Below, piece after piece: positions 1 through 8,301 of a stretch of DNA of 64,000 nt. Each line of letters starts with the position of its first letter. Position 1 is the first letter of the stretch. The translations under genes and the position numbers were made by a program. Source of the stretch: Actinoplanes couchii (lineage in GTDB: Bacteria; Actinomycetota; Actinomycetes; Mycobacteriales; Micromonosporaceae); assembly GCF_016862075.1 (NCBI RefSeq), contig NZ_BOMG01000097.1, forward strand, positions 1-64,000, written 5' to 3'. The notes beneath the pieces are model-generated. The model was not told the origin of the DNA and ran no database searches. It saw only the letters and a program-made list of their open reading frames with translations.

Positions 1-1
1 G

Positions 2-37
2 GCCGCCAACCCGATCTTCAACGTCACCATCGGCTGA
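2..37 (+). CDS. 3' end of a gene running in from the left
   Basis: The only open reading that ends cleanly before the hairpin at 49-83 is a + strand frame ending AANPIFNVTIG and a TGA stop at 35-37. Eleven codons are too few to name a product. The terminator placed 12 bases after the stop supports a real gene end. Confidence 0.5.
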   Translation, partial: AANPIFNVTIG

Positions 38-48
38 CCCGCGCCACC

Positions 49-83
49 GAGCCGCCACCCCACTTCCCCGTGGGTGGCGGCTC
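49..83 (+). terminator. Hairpin terminator after the left-edge gene
   Basis: A perfect 12-bp inverted repeat (GAGCCGCCACCC at 49-60, its complement at 72-83) with an 11-base loop follows the stop at 37. There is no U-tract, as is common in high-GC actinobacteria. It lies just before the convergent gene ending at 92, so it can serve both directions. Confidence 0.75.
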
Positions 84-91
84 GCCGCGTT

Positions 92-592
92 TCAGTTCGG
101 ATTCACCAGCTCTACTCGGCTGCGCAGCGCACGTGCTCCGCTCAAGGTCATGACCAGGCTCTCGGCCTCGGCCAGGTCTTCGGGGGCGAACCCGCCGCTG
201 CGGGCAGCGGTCCAGAAGTCGTCCACCTCCGCGGTGACGTCGCCGGGGAACGTCAGTTCGAGCTGGATCTGCACCGTGTCCGCATAATCGTCGTCGTCCT
301 CCGGTTGCTCGCCCGGCACCCCGTCCTGCCATTCGACGGCCGGGACGGTGAAGCGCCGGAGCAGCAGCAACCCGTTCGTCCCACCGGAGACGCCGAAATC
401 GACGATCAGCATGTCCGCCTCGGCGTGGGTGCCGGACCAGCGATCGAAGAGCCCGCCCAGCGGTACGGCCAGGAACGCGCGGAAAGCGCGCCACGCGAGC
501 CTCACATCGGCGATCCGGTCCGGAGCGCCGCCCTCGGCCATGATCAACCGGCGCAGTTCCTGCGCCCCGTCACGCCACGGAACGGGTGTCAC
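92..592 (-). CDS. Uncharacterised protein co-transcribed with lspA
   Basis: 166 aa read from a GTG whose first bases overlap the lspA stop (GTGA at 589-592), so it is translationally coupled to lspA. I do not recognise a named domain. It is acidic in the middle (a run of Glu and Asp near residue 105) and has no signal peptide or membrane segment. Its last ~130 residues line up with the C-terminal half of the 248-aa protein at 9142-9888: both have an AW.AF start, an F(T/R)R/FTVP-like strand, then a Q..L.(L/M).FPG strand and a final Ala-rich helix. The two are probably paralogues of an actinobacterial family of unknown function. Nothing links it biochemically to lipoprotein processing; the coupling is only positional. 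Confidence 0.72.
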   Translation of the reverse strand: MTPVPWRDGAQELRRLIMAEGGAPDRIADVRLAWRAFRAFLAVPLGGLFDRWSGTHAEADMLIVDFGVSGGTNGLLLLRRFTVPAVEWQDGVPGEQPEDDDDYADTVQIQLELTFPGDVTAEVDDFWTAARSGGFAPEDLAEAESLVMTLSGARALRSRVELVNPN

Positions 593-1125
593 GCCCGCGG
601 CCCGCTCGAGCCGTCGCGGGTGCGGCCGGTCAGTTCCAGGACTATTGCCAGGGCCACACCGATGAAGAGGCACATGTCGGCGACGTTGAAGACCGGGAAG
701 TACTGGGCGTCCGGGCCGAAGAGGCTGATCATGTCGACGACGTGACCTTGCAGCACGCCCGGGGCGCGGAACAGGCGGTCGGCGAGGTTGCCCAGCGCGC
801 CGCCGAGCACGAGGCCGAGGGCGACCGCCCACGGTTTCGAGCGGAGGCGCAGCGCGACCCCGCCGATCCACCCGGCGACCGCGAACGCCACCAGGGAGAA
901 CACCCACGTGTACTCGCTGCCGACGCTCCACGCCGCGCCGCTGTTGCGCCACAGGCACAGGTAGACCAGGCCGCCGAGGATGCGGACCGGCTCGTTCTCG
1001 GTCAGCCCGCTGGTGGACAGCGCCTTGACGAGCTGGTCCAGCGCGACCGCCAGCACCGCGACGACGCCGAGCATCGTGACGGTCGCGGCCGAGACGCCTG
1101 GCCGGTCGGTTTTCGGCATCGTCAT
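589..1125 (-). CDS. lspA: Lipoprotein signal peptidase (signal peptidase II)
   Basis: 178 aa, normal length for LspA. The enzyme is a membrane aspartyl protease that removes the signal peptide from diacylglyceryl-prolipoproteins. Four hydrophobic segments are visible (about residues 13-34, 70-92, 96-118 and 140-164). The diagnostic pieces are present: VALDQLVK near the first segment, NSGAAWS, GGALGNLADRLFR and the catalytic FNVADMCLFIG block, which supply the two catalytic Asp residues. It starts at an ATG and its stop overlaps the GTG of the following gene. The arginase-like gene at 1190 is divergent. Confidence 0.95.
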   Translation of the reverse strand: MTMPKTDRPGVSAATVTMLGVVAVLAVALDQLVKALSTSGLTENEPVRILGGLVYLCLWRNSGAAWSVGSEYTWVFSLVAFAVAGWIGGVALRLRSKPWAVALGLVLGGALGNLADRLFRAPGVLQGHVVDMISLFGPDAQYFPVFNVADMCLFIGVALAIVLELTGRTRDGSSGPRA

Positions 1126-1189
1126 CCTTTTCTCGCGGGCGGCGGCGGGCCTATGGATACCACAGTGAGCTTCCGGTTACGTTGTGGGG

Positions 1190-1939
1190 ATGCCAGTGAT
1201 CGGCGTTCCGTATCACCTCGACGAGTTCCTGACCGAGCCGGACTTCGCACTGCGTCCCGACGAGATCGTGACCGCGGAGTTCAGCGCCGGTGACATGTGG
1301 GCGCGGCTGGCCCCGTTGTATTCGGCGGTCGCCGATGCGGTGGCCGCGGGCGCCGGTGAGACCCCGCCGGTGGTCGTGTCCGGCGACTGTCTCACCGCGC
1401 TGGGAACGGTGACCGGGCTGCAGCGTGCGGGCACGGATCCGGCGATCGTGTGGTTCGACGCGCACGGCGACGTGCAGACGCCGGAGACCACCACGTCCGG
1501 CTACCTGGCCGGCATGTCGCTGCGGATGCTCACCGGCCACCGGCCCGAGTTGATCGCCGAGCCGCTCGGTCTGCGCCCCGTCCCGGAGGAGCGGATGGTG
1601 CTGACCGGCTCGCGGGATCTGGACCCGCCCGAGGCCGACTACCTGCACAAAGCGCGGATCCGCCGGTACGAGGTGGCAGACCTGACCGTTGCCGGGCTGC
1701 CGGACGGGCCGCTCTACGTCCACGTCGACCTGGACGTCGTCACACCGTCCGACCTGCCGGGTCTGCGGTTCCCGGCACCGGGCGGCCCGTCCGCCGATCA
1801 GCTCGCCGGCGCGTTACAGCTGTTGCTGGCCACCGGCCGGGTCGCCGCCGTGGGCCTGGCCTGCAGCTGGCTACCCGGCCACGGCGCCGCGGCGACGATC
1901 GGCCCGCGCCTGGCAGCCGTGCTGGGGGTGCGGCAGTAG
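1190..1939 (+). CDS. Arginase/agmatinase-fold (ureohydrolase) family protein
   Basis: 249 aa from the ATG; a GTG two codons upstream (1184) is an equal alternative. Ureohydrolases use a two-manganese centre to cleave guanidino groups. Two of the three metal motifs are intact: WFDAHGDVQ (around residue 93) and YVHVDLDVVTP (around 183). The first motif, normally GGDHS, reads VSGDCLTAL, so the usual His metal ligand is replaced by Cys. That change is known in some actinobacterial members but makes the substrate, and even hydrolase activity, uncertain. The gene stands alone, divergent from lspA and ending at the bidirectional terminator at 2009-2034. Confidence 0.82.
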   Translation: MPVIGVPYHLDEFLTEPDFALRPDEIVTAEFSAGDMWARLAPLYSAVADAVAAGAGETPPVVVSGDCLTALGTVTGLQRAGTDPAIVWFDAHGDVQTPETTTSGYLAGMSLRMLTGHRPELIAEPLGLRPVPEERMVLTGSRDLDPPEADYLHKARIRRYEVADLTVAGLPDGPLYVHVDLDVVTPSDLPGLRFPAPGGPSADQLAGALQLLLATGRVAAVGLACSWLPGHGAAATIGPRLAAVLGVRQ

Positions 1940-2008
1940 GCCACGGCCGCCCGAAATCTCATTCATCTCCGGATCTTGCCGAGCCGCAGCCGCTACTCCG
2001 CTCTCTGC

Positions 2009-2034
2009 TGTCCCCGCCGGATCTGGCGGGGACA
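2009..2034. terminator. Bidirectional terminator between convergent genes
   Basis: TGTCCCCGCC (2009-2018) pairs with GGCGGGGACA (2025-2034) around a 6-base loop. It sits between the convergent arginase-like gene (stop 1939) and the cadD-like gene (stop 2046), so it probably ends both transcripts. Confidence 0.7.
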
Positions 2035-2045
2035 ACAGAGAAGCG

Positions 2046-2645
2046 TTACAGGCCGAAGGCTCCACCCTCGACGAGGATCAGCAGGCCGATGGCGATCAGG
2101 ACCATCGGGAGCAGGATGTGGCCCCGGCGGCTCAGGGCCGTGGCGATCAGCGGGCGGGTGGCGAAGAAACGGCCGGCCGCCACCCAGACGGCCACCAGGA
2201 GCAGGAAGACCACGACGTGGACGGTCATGCCCGCGGGGCCGGCGGTGGCGAACACCGGCACGTAGACGCCGATGTTGTCGCCGCCGTTGGCGAAGGTCAC
2301 CGTGGCCACCGCCAGGATTCCCGGGGCGGCCCCGCTGGTCCCGGTGGCCTCGTCGTCCTCGTCGTTGCGGTGTCGCCAGGACTGGACGGCCGCCTTGATG
2401 CCCAGCGCCAGTGGGAGCAGGCCCAGGTAGGGGACGGCGGCGTCGGGCAGGAACGTCGCGCCGAGGGCCGCGGCCACCGCGACGGCCAGGATGCCGGCGA
2501 AGCCCAGGTACTGGCCGGCCAGGATGTTGCGGGTGGTGTGCGGGTGCCCGGCGCCTTGGGCGAAGAAGAGCGCCAGGATCAGGATGTCGTCGATGTTGGT
2601 GACGGCGAAAAGGGCCACTGCCTGGCCGATGACTCCCGGGCTCAC
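2046..2645 (-). CDS. CadD-family cadmium/small-solute exporter
   Basis: 199-aa membrane protein with five or six hydrophobic segments. The N-terminal FAVTNIDDILILALFF and the mid-protein TFANGGDNIGVYVPVFA blocks are the hallmark pair of the CadD cadmium-resistance transporter family (LysE superfamily), placed here in each half of the protein. A soluble, acidic loop (NDEDDEATG) joins the halves. The start is a GTG. No metal-responsive regulator gene adjoins it, so the substrate is not established by context. Confidence 0.88.
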   Translation of the reverse strand: MSPGVIGQAVALFAVTNIDDILILALFFAQGAGHPHTTRNILAGQYLGFAGILAVAVAAALGATFLPDAAVPYLGLLPLALGIKAAVQSWRHRNDEDDEATGTSGAAPGILAVATVTFANGGDNIGVYVPVFATAGPAGMTVHVVVFLLLVAVWVAAGRFFATRPLIATALSRRGHILLPMVLIAIGLLILVEGGAFGL

Positions 2646-2667
2646 CGGGACGAGGGTAGAGGTGGGG

Positions 2668-4434
2668 TCAGCGGCCGGGGATGGCGGGTAGGGCCAGGGC
2701 CAGTGTCTTCGGGCCGTCGCGGAACAGCAGGCCCAGGCGGGTGAACTCGGTGAGGATCTCGTCGATCAGCTCGATCGCTACCCTGCCGTGCAGGCGGGTG
2801 TGGATCGTTGAGGCGGAGACCGGGCGGTCCACACATTGCAGGTAGACGTCGGCTGCGGTGTCCTCGAAGGCGTAGGTGCCCTCTCGGCCCGGGTGGCGGC
2901 CGTCGTAGATCTCCACGTAGTGCGGGGCCGACCGGTATGTCAACACCGGGCGGCGTGGGGCGGTCCAGGACCGGCGCCATTCGTGGACCGTCTTGCGCAC
3001 GCCGTCGTAGGTGTCGTCGGGCAGTTCGGGAGTCCGGTCGAAGAAGTAGGCGATGCGGTCCAGGTTCACGTGAGCCGGGTAGACGTACGCATAGCTGGCC
3101 TCGGGTTTGATCTGGCCCTGGGTGGTGGCGTGCAACGGGCTGAAGCGTTCCATCCAGATCGGGCCGGCGGTGTCCGGTGGTTGCAGGTGGGTCAGGGTGG
3201 GGACGGCCGCGGCCTGATCGGTGTAGTCCCGGACGGTCTCGCCGGGGAAACCCCAGAGGATGTTCCACGACAGATGGATGCCGTAGTAGCCGGCCCATCT
3301 CAGGAGGTTCACGTTCTGTGCGGCGGTGACACCCTTGCGCATCAGCCGGAGGACGGGAGTGCTCAGCGACTCGATGCCGGGCTGTACGGCGGTCACCCCG
3401 GCGCGTGCCAGCAGGCGTACCTGATCGCGGTTGAGGTTGGCTTTGACCTCGTAGAACAGCTGGTATCCGGTGTCGTCGGCGACCAGTCCGGGCAGCAGCT
3501 CGGTCAGGTAGCGGACGTCGAGGATGTTGTCGACGGCGGCGAACCGGAAACCGCCGTGCCGCCGCGCCAGCCGGGCCAGCTCGTCGCGGACCCGGCGCGG
3601 GGACTTGGCCCGGAACCGCATCGAGGTGGCGTTCAGCCCGCAGAACACGCAGTGGTGCCGGGCACCCCACCAGCAGCCGCGGGACGTCTCCACCGGGATC
3701 CAGACGCCGGCCGGCAGCAGCCCGAGGCGTGCGGCCCGGGTGAAGTACTCGTCGTAGTCGGGCACCGGGGAGTCGTCGAGCCGGTGTTCGGGCGGCGACT
3801 CCGTCGAGGCGCCGCCGGTCCGGGCCACCACGCCGGGGATCCCGGTGGGATCGGTGCCGTCGGCCAGGGCGGTCAGCAGCTGGGGGAACGCGGTGTCGCC
3901 CTCGCCGACGACCGCGTAGTCGATGCAGTCGACGGTCCGGACGTACTCGGGGCCCATCTCGCCGTCGAAGTTCGCCCCGCCGAACACCGTGATCAGCCCG
4001 GGGTGCCGCTGTTTAAGCCGCCGGGCCAGCGCGAACGACGCGGTGTTCTGCTGGAACGTGCAGGTGAACGCCACCACCCGGGCCGGCTGCCGGTCGAACT
4101 CGTCGGCCAGCGCGTCCAGATAGGCCGGGATGTCGTGCCGCCTGATGTCGGCCAGCTCGGCCCGGAACCGGGCGTCCGGGTCGGGGGCGTCCGCCCCGAA
4201 CGCCTCCACCGAGAACAGCCAGTCGCCGATCAGCGGGCCCCGGAACCGGGCGATCCCGGCGTACTCGGCGGCGCCGATCCGGGCCGCGAGGTCCAGGTTG
4301 GCGTGCCAGGTGCGGACCGGGAACCCGGCGTCCCGGGCGATCGCGGACAGCAGGCCGAGCTGGATCGACGGCCGGTCGGTCTCCATGAACGGCATGGAGA
4401 CCAGCAGGACCGTCAGGTCAGCCGTCGCCGGCAC
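2668..4434 (-). CDS. B12-binding radical SAM enzyme, RiPP-maturation C-methyltransferase type
   Basis: 588 aa from a GTG at 4434 that overlaps the end of the upstream 98-aa gene by 17 bases. Residues 1-200 resemble a cobalamin-binding Rossmann domain (TVLLVSMPF at the start, FGGANFDGE and YAVVGEGD later). The radical SAM cluster motif is GCWWGARHHCVFCG with Cys254, Cys262 and Cys265, a CX7CX2C spacing typical of the RiPP maturation radical SAM C-methyltransferase family (TIGR03975 type) and unlike the usual CX3CX2C. A TIM-barrel follows, then a ~150-residue C-terminal domain that could bind peptide. Such enzymes methylate unactivated carbons in a precursor peptide. No classical Cys/Ser/Thr-rich precursor is visible nearby; the 98-aa protein is the only candidate partner. 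Family assignment is firm, substrate is not. Confidence 0.85.
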   Translation of the reverse strand: MPATADLTVLLVSMPFMETDRPSIQLGLLSAIARDAGFPVRTWHANLDLAARIGAAEYAGIARFRGPLIGDWLFSVEAFGADAPDPDARFRAELADIRRHDIPAYLDALADEFDRQPARVVAFTCTFQQNTASFALARRLKQRHPGLITVFGGANFDGEMGPEYVRTVDCIDYAVVGEGDTAFPQLLTALADGTDPTGIPGVVARTGGASTESPPEHRLDDSPVPDYDEYFTRAARLGLLPAGVWIPVETSRGCWWGARHHCVFCGLNATSMRFRAKSPRRVRDELARLARRHGGFRFAAVDNILDVRYLTELLPGLVADDTGYQLFYEVKANLNRDQVRLLARAGVTAVQPGIESLSTPVLRLMRKGVTAAQNVNLLRWAGYYGIHLSWNILWGFPGETVRDYTDQAAAVPTLTHLQPPDTAGPIWMERFSPLHATTQGQIKPEASYAYVYPAHVNLDRIAYFFDRTPELPDDTYDGVRKTVHEWRRSWTAPRRPVLTYRSAPHYVEIYDGRHPGREGTYAFEDTAADVYLQCVDRPVSASTIHTRLHGRVAIELIDEILTEFTRLGLLFRDGPKTLALALPAIPGR

Positions 4435-4714
4435 GGCCCACCTTCCCCGGCGGCGGCAGCGCGTCCGCGGTGGCCTTGAGCAGGTCGCCGACCGCGCACA
4501 GGATCGGGCCGATCTTCCCGGGGTGGACGTCCTCGAGGTCGGGCGGCACACCGTCGCGGAACGAGCCCAGGGGCGTGCGCTGTTCGGGGGCCGTCTCCAG
4601 GCGGGTGATCCACGAGGTGAGGGTCTCCCGCAGTTCGGCGTGTTCCTCGGCGGACAGCCTCGACCGAAGCGCGGTGAGGCGGTGCAGTACCTCGGCGATG
4701 TCGTCCTCAGGCAT
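4418..4714 (-). CDS. 98-aa protein coupled to the radical SAM gene (possible precursor or partner)
   Basis: Begins MPEDDIAEVL at an ATG with a strong GGGGGT Shine-Dalgarno stretch; its 3' end overlaps the radical SAM start by 17 bases, so the two are translated together. Residues 1-45 predict as one or two amphipathic helices rich in Glu, Arg and Leu. The rest is Pro/Gly rich and ends PPPGKVGRAGDG. There is one Cys and no obvious leader/core boundary. I do not recognise a family. It could be a RiPP precursor, a recognition-element-like partner of the radical SAM enzyme, or an unrelated small protein; position is the only evidence. Confidence 0.7.
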   Translation of the reverse strand: MPEDDIAEVLHRLTALRSRLSAEEHAELRETLTSWITRLETAPEQRTPLGSFRDGVPPDLEDVHPGKIGPILCAVGDLLKATADALPPPGKVGRAGDG

Positions 4715-4742
4715 ACCCCCACGGTTCGCCGGCCCCGCCGGG

Positions 4743-7523
4743 TCAGTCAATCGGATGATTGGATTCACGCATCCGGGCCCGGACACCGTCGGCGTCGGGA
4801 TGACCCAGACGTTCGAAGATCGCCAGCGCGGTACGCCATTTCTCCCGAGCCCCGTCGAGATCTCCGGCGGCGTGCCGGGAGTCGCCGAGGCTGACGCTGG
4901 TGTCCGCGGTGTTGTAGCTGTCGCCGAGTTCCCGGTACAGGTCGATGGCCTGCCGGAAACAGTCCGCCGCCTCGCCGAGCCGGCCCAGCCGGTGCAGGAT
5001 CCGGCCCAGACTGTCCAGGGTGTCGCCCATGTCGAACCGGTCGCCGATCTTCTCCTGCAGGTCCAGGGCCCGGCGGCAGTGATCGAGGGCCTTCTCCGGA
5101 TCGGCCAGCCGGTAGTGGAACCAGCCGATCGCGTTGAGACAGCGGGCCTCGCCGGTGCTGTGCCCGGCCTGCCGGAACAGATGCAGAGCCCGGTGTACGT
5201 GGGTCAGCGCCTCCCGGAACCGGTCCTGCCGGTCCAGGGCCCACGCCGTGGACCGGTGCGCGTGCGCCATCCCGATCGGGTCGTCCAGCCCCCGGTACAG
5301 CTCGAAGACCTCGTGCAGGTGCAGGTACGCGTCGTGGTAGCGCTCCAGCCGGATGCAGGCGTAGGCGACCCCGCCGTGGCTGACCGCCAGCCCGCGCGGG
5401 TCACCGAGCCGGCGGGCCGCGTCCAGGGCGGCCTGCCCGATCGCGGCCGCGTCCTGCCAGTGGCCGCGCCGGAACAGCGGGTGGGCCAGCGCCCACGCCA
5501 GCTGCCAGGTGTGCCGGTCGTGGCCCTCCCGCGACGCCTGCCGGACGGCGGCCAGCAGGACCGGCTCCTCGACGGTGAACCAGCGGCCGGCCGCCTCGTG
5601 CCCGTCCGGCTGTTCCGGCCGCACCCCGGGGCTGGGTGGCGGGAGGGTGACCGGGTCGTCGCGGTGCGGCAGCAGCAGGGTGCCGGCCCGGTCCGCCGAG
5701 TGCAGGTAGTGGTCCAGGACGCGGACCAGGGCGTCCTGCCGGAACCGCGGGCTGTCCAGGCGGCCGGTCAGTTCCCGGGCGTACGCGCGGAGCAGGTCGT
5801 GCATCGTGAACCGTCCCGGCGCCCGCTCGGTGACCAGGTTGGCCCGGGTCAGCTCGGCCAGCCCGGCGCGGGCGGCGGCCGGCGACTCGGCGGCCAGGCT
5901 CGCCGCGGCCCGGCTGGAGACGTCCGGGCCGGCGTGCACCGACAGCAGCCGGAACAGGCAGGCCGCGCCGCTGCTCAGGGCCTCGTACGAGCAGGCGAAC
6001 ACGGCCCGGACGTCGGTGGCCGGATCACCACCGTCGAACACGTCCAGGTTGCCGCGGGCCTCGCGCAACTCCCCGGCCACCGCGGACAGCGGCAGTGCCG
6101 GGCTCATCGCGGCGCGGGCGGCGACCACGGTCAGGGCCAGCGGCAGCCCGGCACACCCGGCGATGATCTCGTCGATCGCCGACGGTTCGGCCCGCAGGCT
6201 GCCGTCGCCCAGCCGCCGGCCCAGCAGCTGCCGGGCGGTCGACTCCGGCAGCAGGTCCAGCGGCACCGGGTACGCGCCGTCGCCGGCGACCAGGCCGAGC
6301 AGCCGGTCCCGGCTGGTAACCACGACCAGGCACCCGGGGGAGCCGGGCAGCAGGGGCCGGACCTGGGCGGCGTCCCGGGCGTTGTCCAGCAGCACCAGCA
6401 TCCGCCGGTCGGCGAGCAGGCTGCGGTAGAGCGCGGACAGGGCCTCCGGGTCGGTGGGGATCCGGTCCGGCGGCACCGCGAGCGCGTCCAGGAAACCACG
6501 GATCGCCTTGGCCGGTTCGGTGGCCCGGCCGGTCGGGTCGAAACCGTGCAGGTTGACGTAGAGCTGACCGTCCGGGAACCGGTGCCGCACCCGGTGTGCC
6601 CAGGTCACCGCCAGGGTGGTCTTGCCGACCCCGGCGGTTCCGGAGATCGCCGCGAGGCAACCCCGGTCGTCGTCGAGCAGGCTGTCCAGGCAGCCGAGTT
6701 CGCCGGAACGGCCGACGAACTCTCGCACCGGCCGCGGCAACTGGGCGGCGACCGGCCCGGCACCGGCCGGTGTCGTGTCGCCGGCACCGGCGCCGGTCAG
6801 GATCCGCCGGTGCATCAGCCGCATCGGCTCGCCCGGGTCGACACCCAGCTCGTCGCGCAGCCGGGTCCGGGCCGCGGTGAACACCGCCAGCGCGTCGGCC
6901 TGCCGCCCGGACCGCGACAGCGCCAGCATCAGCAGCGTAGTCAGGCGTTCCCGCAGCGGATGCCGGGCCGCCAGCCGGCGCAGTTCCAGGATCGAGCCGG
7001 CGTGCTCCCCGGCGCTGATCTCGGCGTCCAGCCGGTCCTCGTCGGCGTCCAGGCGCACCTCGGCCAGCCGGTCGCGTTCGGCGTCCAGCCACGGGCTGGA
7101 CAGCCCGGCACAGACCGGGCCCCGCCACAGCGCCGCGGCCGCCCGGAACGCCCCGGCCGCGGTCGCCGGGTCGTCGCCGTCGCGGGCCGCCCGGGCCCGG
7201 CCCAGGGCCGCCTCGAACTCGGCCAGGTCCAGGCAGCCGGGCGGCACGGTCAGCGTGTAACCGGCGTCGGTCCAGGTCAGGCGTACGCCCAGGGCCCGGC
7301 GCAGTCCGGAGGCGTGCCGCTGGACCAGGTTCACCGCGTACGCCGGCGGTTCCTCGCCCCAGACCGCGTCGATCAGGCTCTGCCGGGCCACCGGCCGGTT
7401 CGCCCGCAGCAGCAGCACGGCCAGCACCACCCGCTGCTGGACCGGGCCGAGCCGGACCGGGGTGCCGCGGCGGGACACCCGCAGAGGGCCGAGGATCGCG
7501 AAACGTAACCCGGGTTCGTCCAT
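4743..7523 (-). CDS. AfsR-type SARP regulator with NB-ARC and TPR domains
   Basis: 926 aa. Residues 1-90 form an OmpR-type winged helix (FAILGPLRV then QRVVLAVLLLRANRPV), residues 95-240 a bacterial transcriptional activation domain (BTAD), about 270-560 an NB-ARC ATPase with Walker A SGTAGVGKTT and MLVLLDNARD as Walker B, and about 640-920 tetratricopeptide repeats. This is the layout of Streptomyces AfsR-type activators of secondary metabolism. Its stop lies 28 bases before the start of the 98-aa gene on the same strand, so the radical SAM operon may be transcribed from the same promoter. A pair of 11-bp direct repeats just upstream (7550-7571) fits SARP binding and suggests autoregulation. 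Confidence 0.92.
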   Translation of the reverse strand: MDEPGLRFAILGPLRVSRRGTPVRLGPVQQRVVLAVLLLRANRPVARQSLIDAVWGEEPPAYAVNLVQRHASGLRRALGVRLTWTDAGYTLTVPPGCLDLAEFEAALGRARAARDGDDPATAAGAFRAAAALWRGPVCAGLSSPWLDAERDRLAEVRLDADEDRLDAEISAGEHAGSILELRRLAARHPLRERLTTLLMLALSRSGRQADALAVFTAARTRLRDELGVDPGEPMRLMHRRILTGAGAGDTTPAGAGPVAAQLPRPVREFVGRSGELGCLDSLLDDDRGCLAAISGTAGVGKTTLAVTWAHRVRHRFPDGQLYVNLHGFDPTGRATEPAKAIRGFLDALAVPPDRIPTDPEALSALYRSLLADRRMLVLLDNARDAAQVRPLLPGSPGCLVVVTSRDRLLGLVAGDGAYPVPLDLLPESTARQLLGRRLGDGSLRAEPSAIDEIIAGCAGLPLALTVVAARAAMSPALPLSAVAGELREARGNLDVFDGGDPATDVRAVFACSYEALSSGAACLFRLLSVHAGPDVSSRAAASLAAESPAAARAGLAELTRANLVTERAPGRFTMHDLLRAYARELTGRLDSPRFRQDALVRVLDHYLHSADRAGTLLLPHRDDPVTLPPPSPGVRPEQPDGHEAAGRWFTVEEPVLLAAVRQASREGHDRHTWQLAWALAHPLFRRGHWQDAAAIGQAALDAARRLGDPRGLAVSHGGVAYACIRLERYHDAYLHLHEVFELYRGLDDPIGMAHAHRSTAWALDRQDRFREALTHVHRALHLFRQAGHSTGEARCLNAIGWFHYRLADPEKALDHCRRALDLQEKIGDRFDMGDTLDSLGRILHRLGRLGEAADCFRQAIDLYRELGDSYNTADTSVSLGDSRHAAGDLDGAREKWRTALAIFERLGHPDADGVRARMRESNHPID

Positions 7524-7549
7524 GCCCCCTCTTATTCAGGACGGCCTGG

Positions 7550-7571
7550 CAGATAAGTCTCAGGTAAGTGC
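7550..7571. promoter_or_regulatory. Tandem 11-bp direct repeat, candidate SARP operator
   Basis: CAGATAAGTCT (7550-7560) is followed directly by CAGGTAAGTGC (7561-7571). SARP proteins bind heptamer direct repeats spaced by one helical turn, usually 11 bp. The site lies in the 114-base gap between the divergent AfsR/SARP gene (start 7523) and the gene at 7638, so it could control either. The match to SARP spacing is visible; binding is inferred. Confidence 0.5.
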
Positions 7572-7637
7572 CATGGAACTACGGGCGGCCATCCTCTGTC
7601 CACGACGACGGCACAGTGCGGTCGCAGGAAGGAAGAA

Positions 7638-8057
7638 ATGGCTGACATCCAGTTCCCGAACACGCTCTTCGGCCCCGGTGCCTTCGTTGCCGAGGTCCTG
7701 GACAACAACAGCACCCCGGCGGAGGTGCTCGAGGCGAGCCTGCCGTTCCAGGTCAAGACGTCCTGGCGGGTCGACCCGCTGACGGCGCTGCACTTCGGCG
7801 GCGACTGGCAGGTCTCGGTCTACGTCGAGGCCATCGGGCCGGGACCGGAGCAGCTGATCGGGACCGTGACGGTGCCACTCGACGGCGGGCAGACGTACAC
7901 GGCGATCGTGGAGGTCCCGGCGAACACCCTGCCGGACGCGCCGGCCCCACCGGCGTCGGGCGTCTACAAGCTGGTCACGGTGCTCACCCACCGCAACTTC
8001 AACCGGATCAGCAACGTGTCCGCGGTGGCCGAGGGACCTCTGGTCCGGATCGGCTGA
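7638..8057 (+). CDS. Uncharacterised beta-rich protein divergent from the SARP gene
   Basis: 139 aa starting MADIQF with a strong purine-rich ribosome site (AGGAAGGAAG) immediately upstream. No signal peptide, Cys or membrane segment. Alternating hydrophobic residues (for example WQVSVYVEAI and YTAIVEVPA) suggest a mostly beta fold, perhaps an immunoglobulin-like sandwich. I do not recognise the family. Because it faces the SARP gene across a candidate SARP operator, it may be one of that regulator's targets. Confidence 0.75.
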   Translation: MADIQFPNTLFGPGAFVAEVLDNNSTPAEVLEASLPFQVKTSWRVDPLTALHFGGDWQVSVYVEAIGPGPEQLIGTVTVPLDGGQTYTAIVEVPANTLPDAPAPPASGVYKLVTVLTHRNFNRISNVSAVAEGPLVRIG

Positions 8058-8080
8058 GACACCCCGCGGACGTGCCGCCG

Positions 8081-8284
8081 TCAGACCTGCTTCAGGCCGG
8101 GCGGCGGCATGTCGACGCCACCGATCGCGCCGCGGTGCAGGGCCGCCCGGTCGCCGTGATCGATCACGGTCAGGTCGCCGGAGTCCCGGTCGACGGTCAG
8201 GCGGCGGCCGCAGGACTCGATCTCGCACGCGAAGAGCAGGCCGCCCGGTTCGGCGGTGCCGATCAACCGATGGAAGCTCGTCAT
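8081..8284 (-). CDS. Small uncharacterised protein
   Basis: 67 aa beginning MTSFHRLIG. Two Cys residues (FACEIESCGRRL) and a VDRDSGDLTVIDHGD segment give it the look of a small beta-rich protein. It ends convergently 23 bases after the gene at 7638-8057 and lies 3' of the short SARP gene, with a 17-base gap, so they may share a transcript. Function unknown. Confidence 0.55.
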   Translation of the reverse strand: MTSFHRLIGTAEPGGLLFACEIESCGRRLTVDRDSGDLTVIDHGDRAALHRGAIGGVDMPPPGLKQV

Positions 8285-8301
8285 TCCCGCACCATACGCC
8301 G

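Noticed and set aside
2668..4722. Longer radical SAM reading from 4722
   Set aside because: The added 96 residues are the out-of-frame image of the upstream 98-aa gene; the GTG at 4434 with overlap is preferred.
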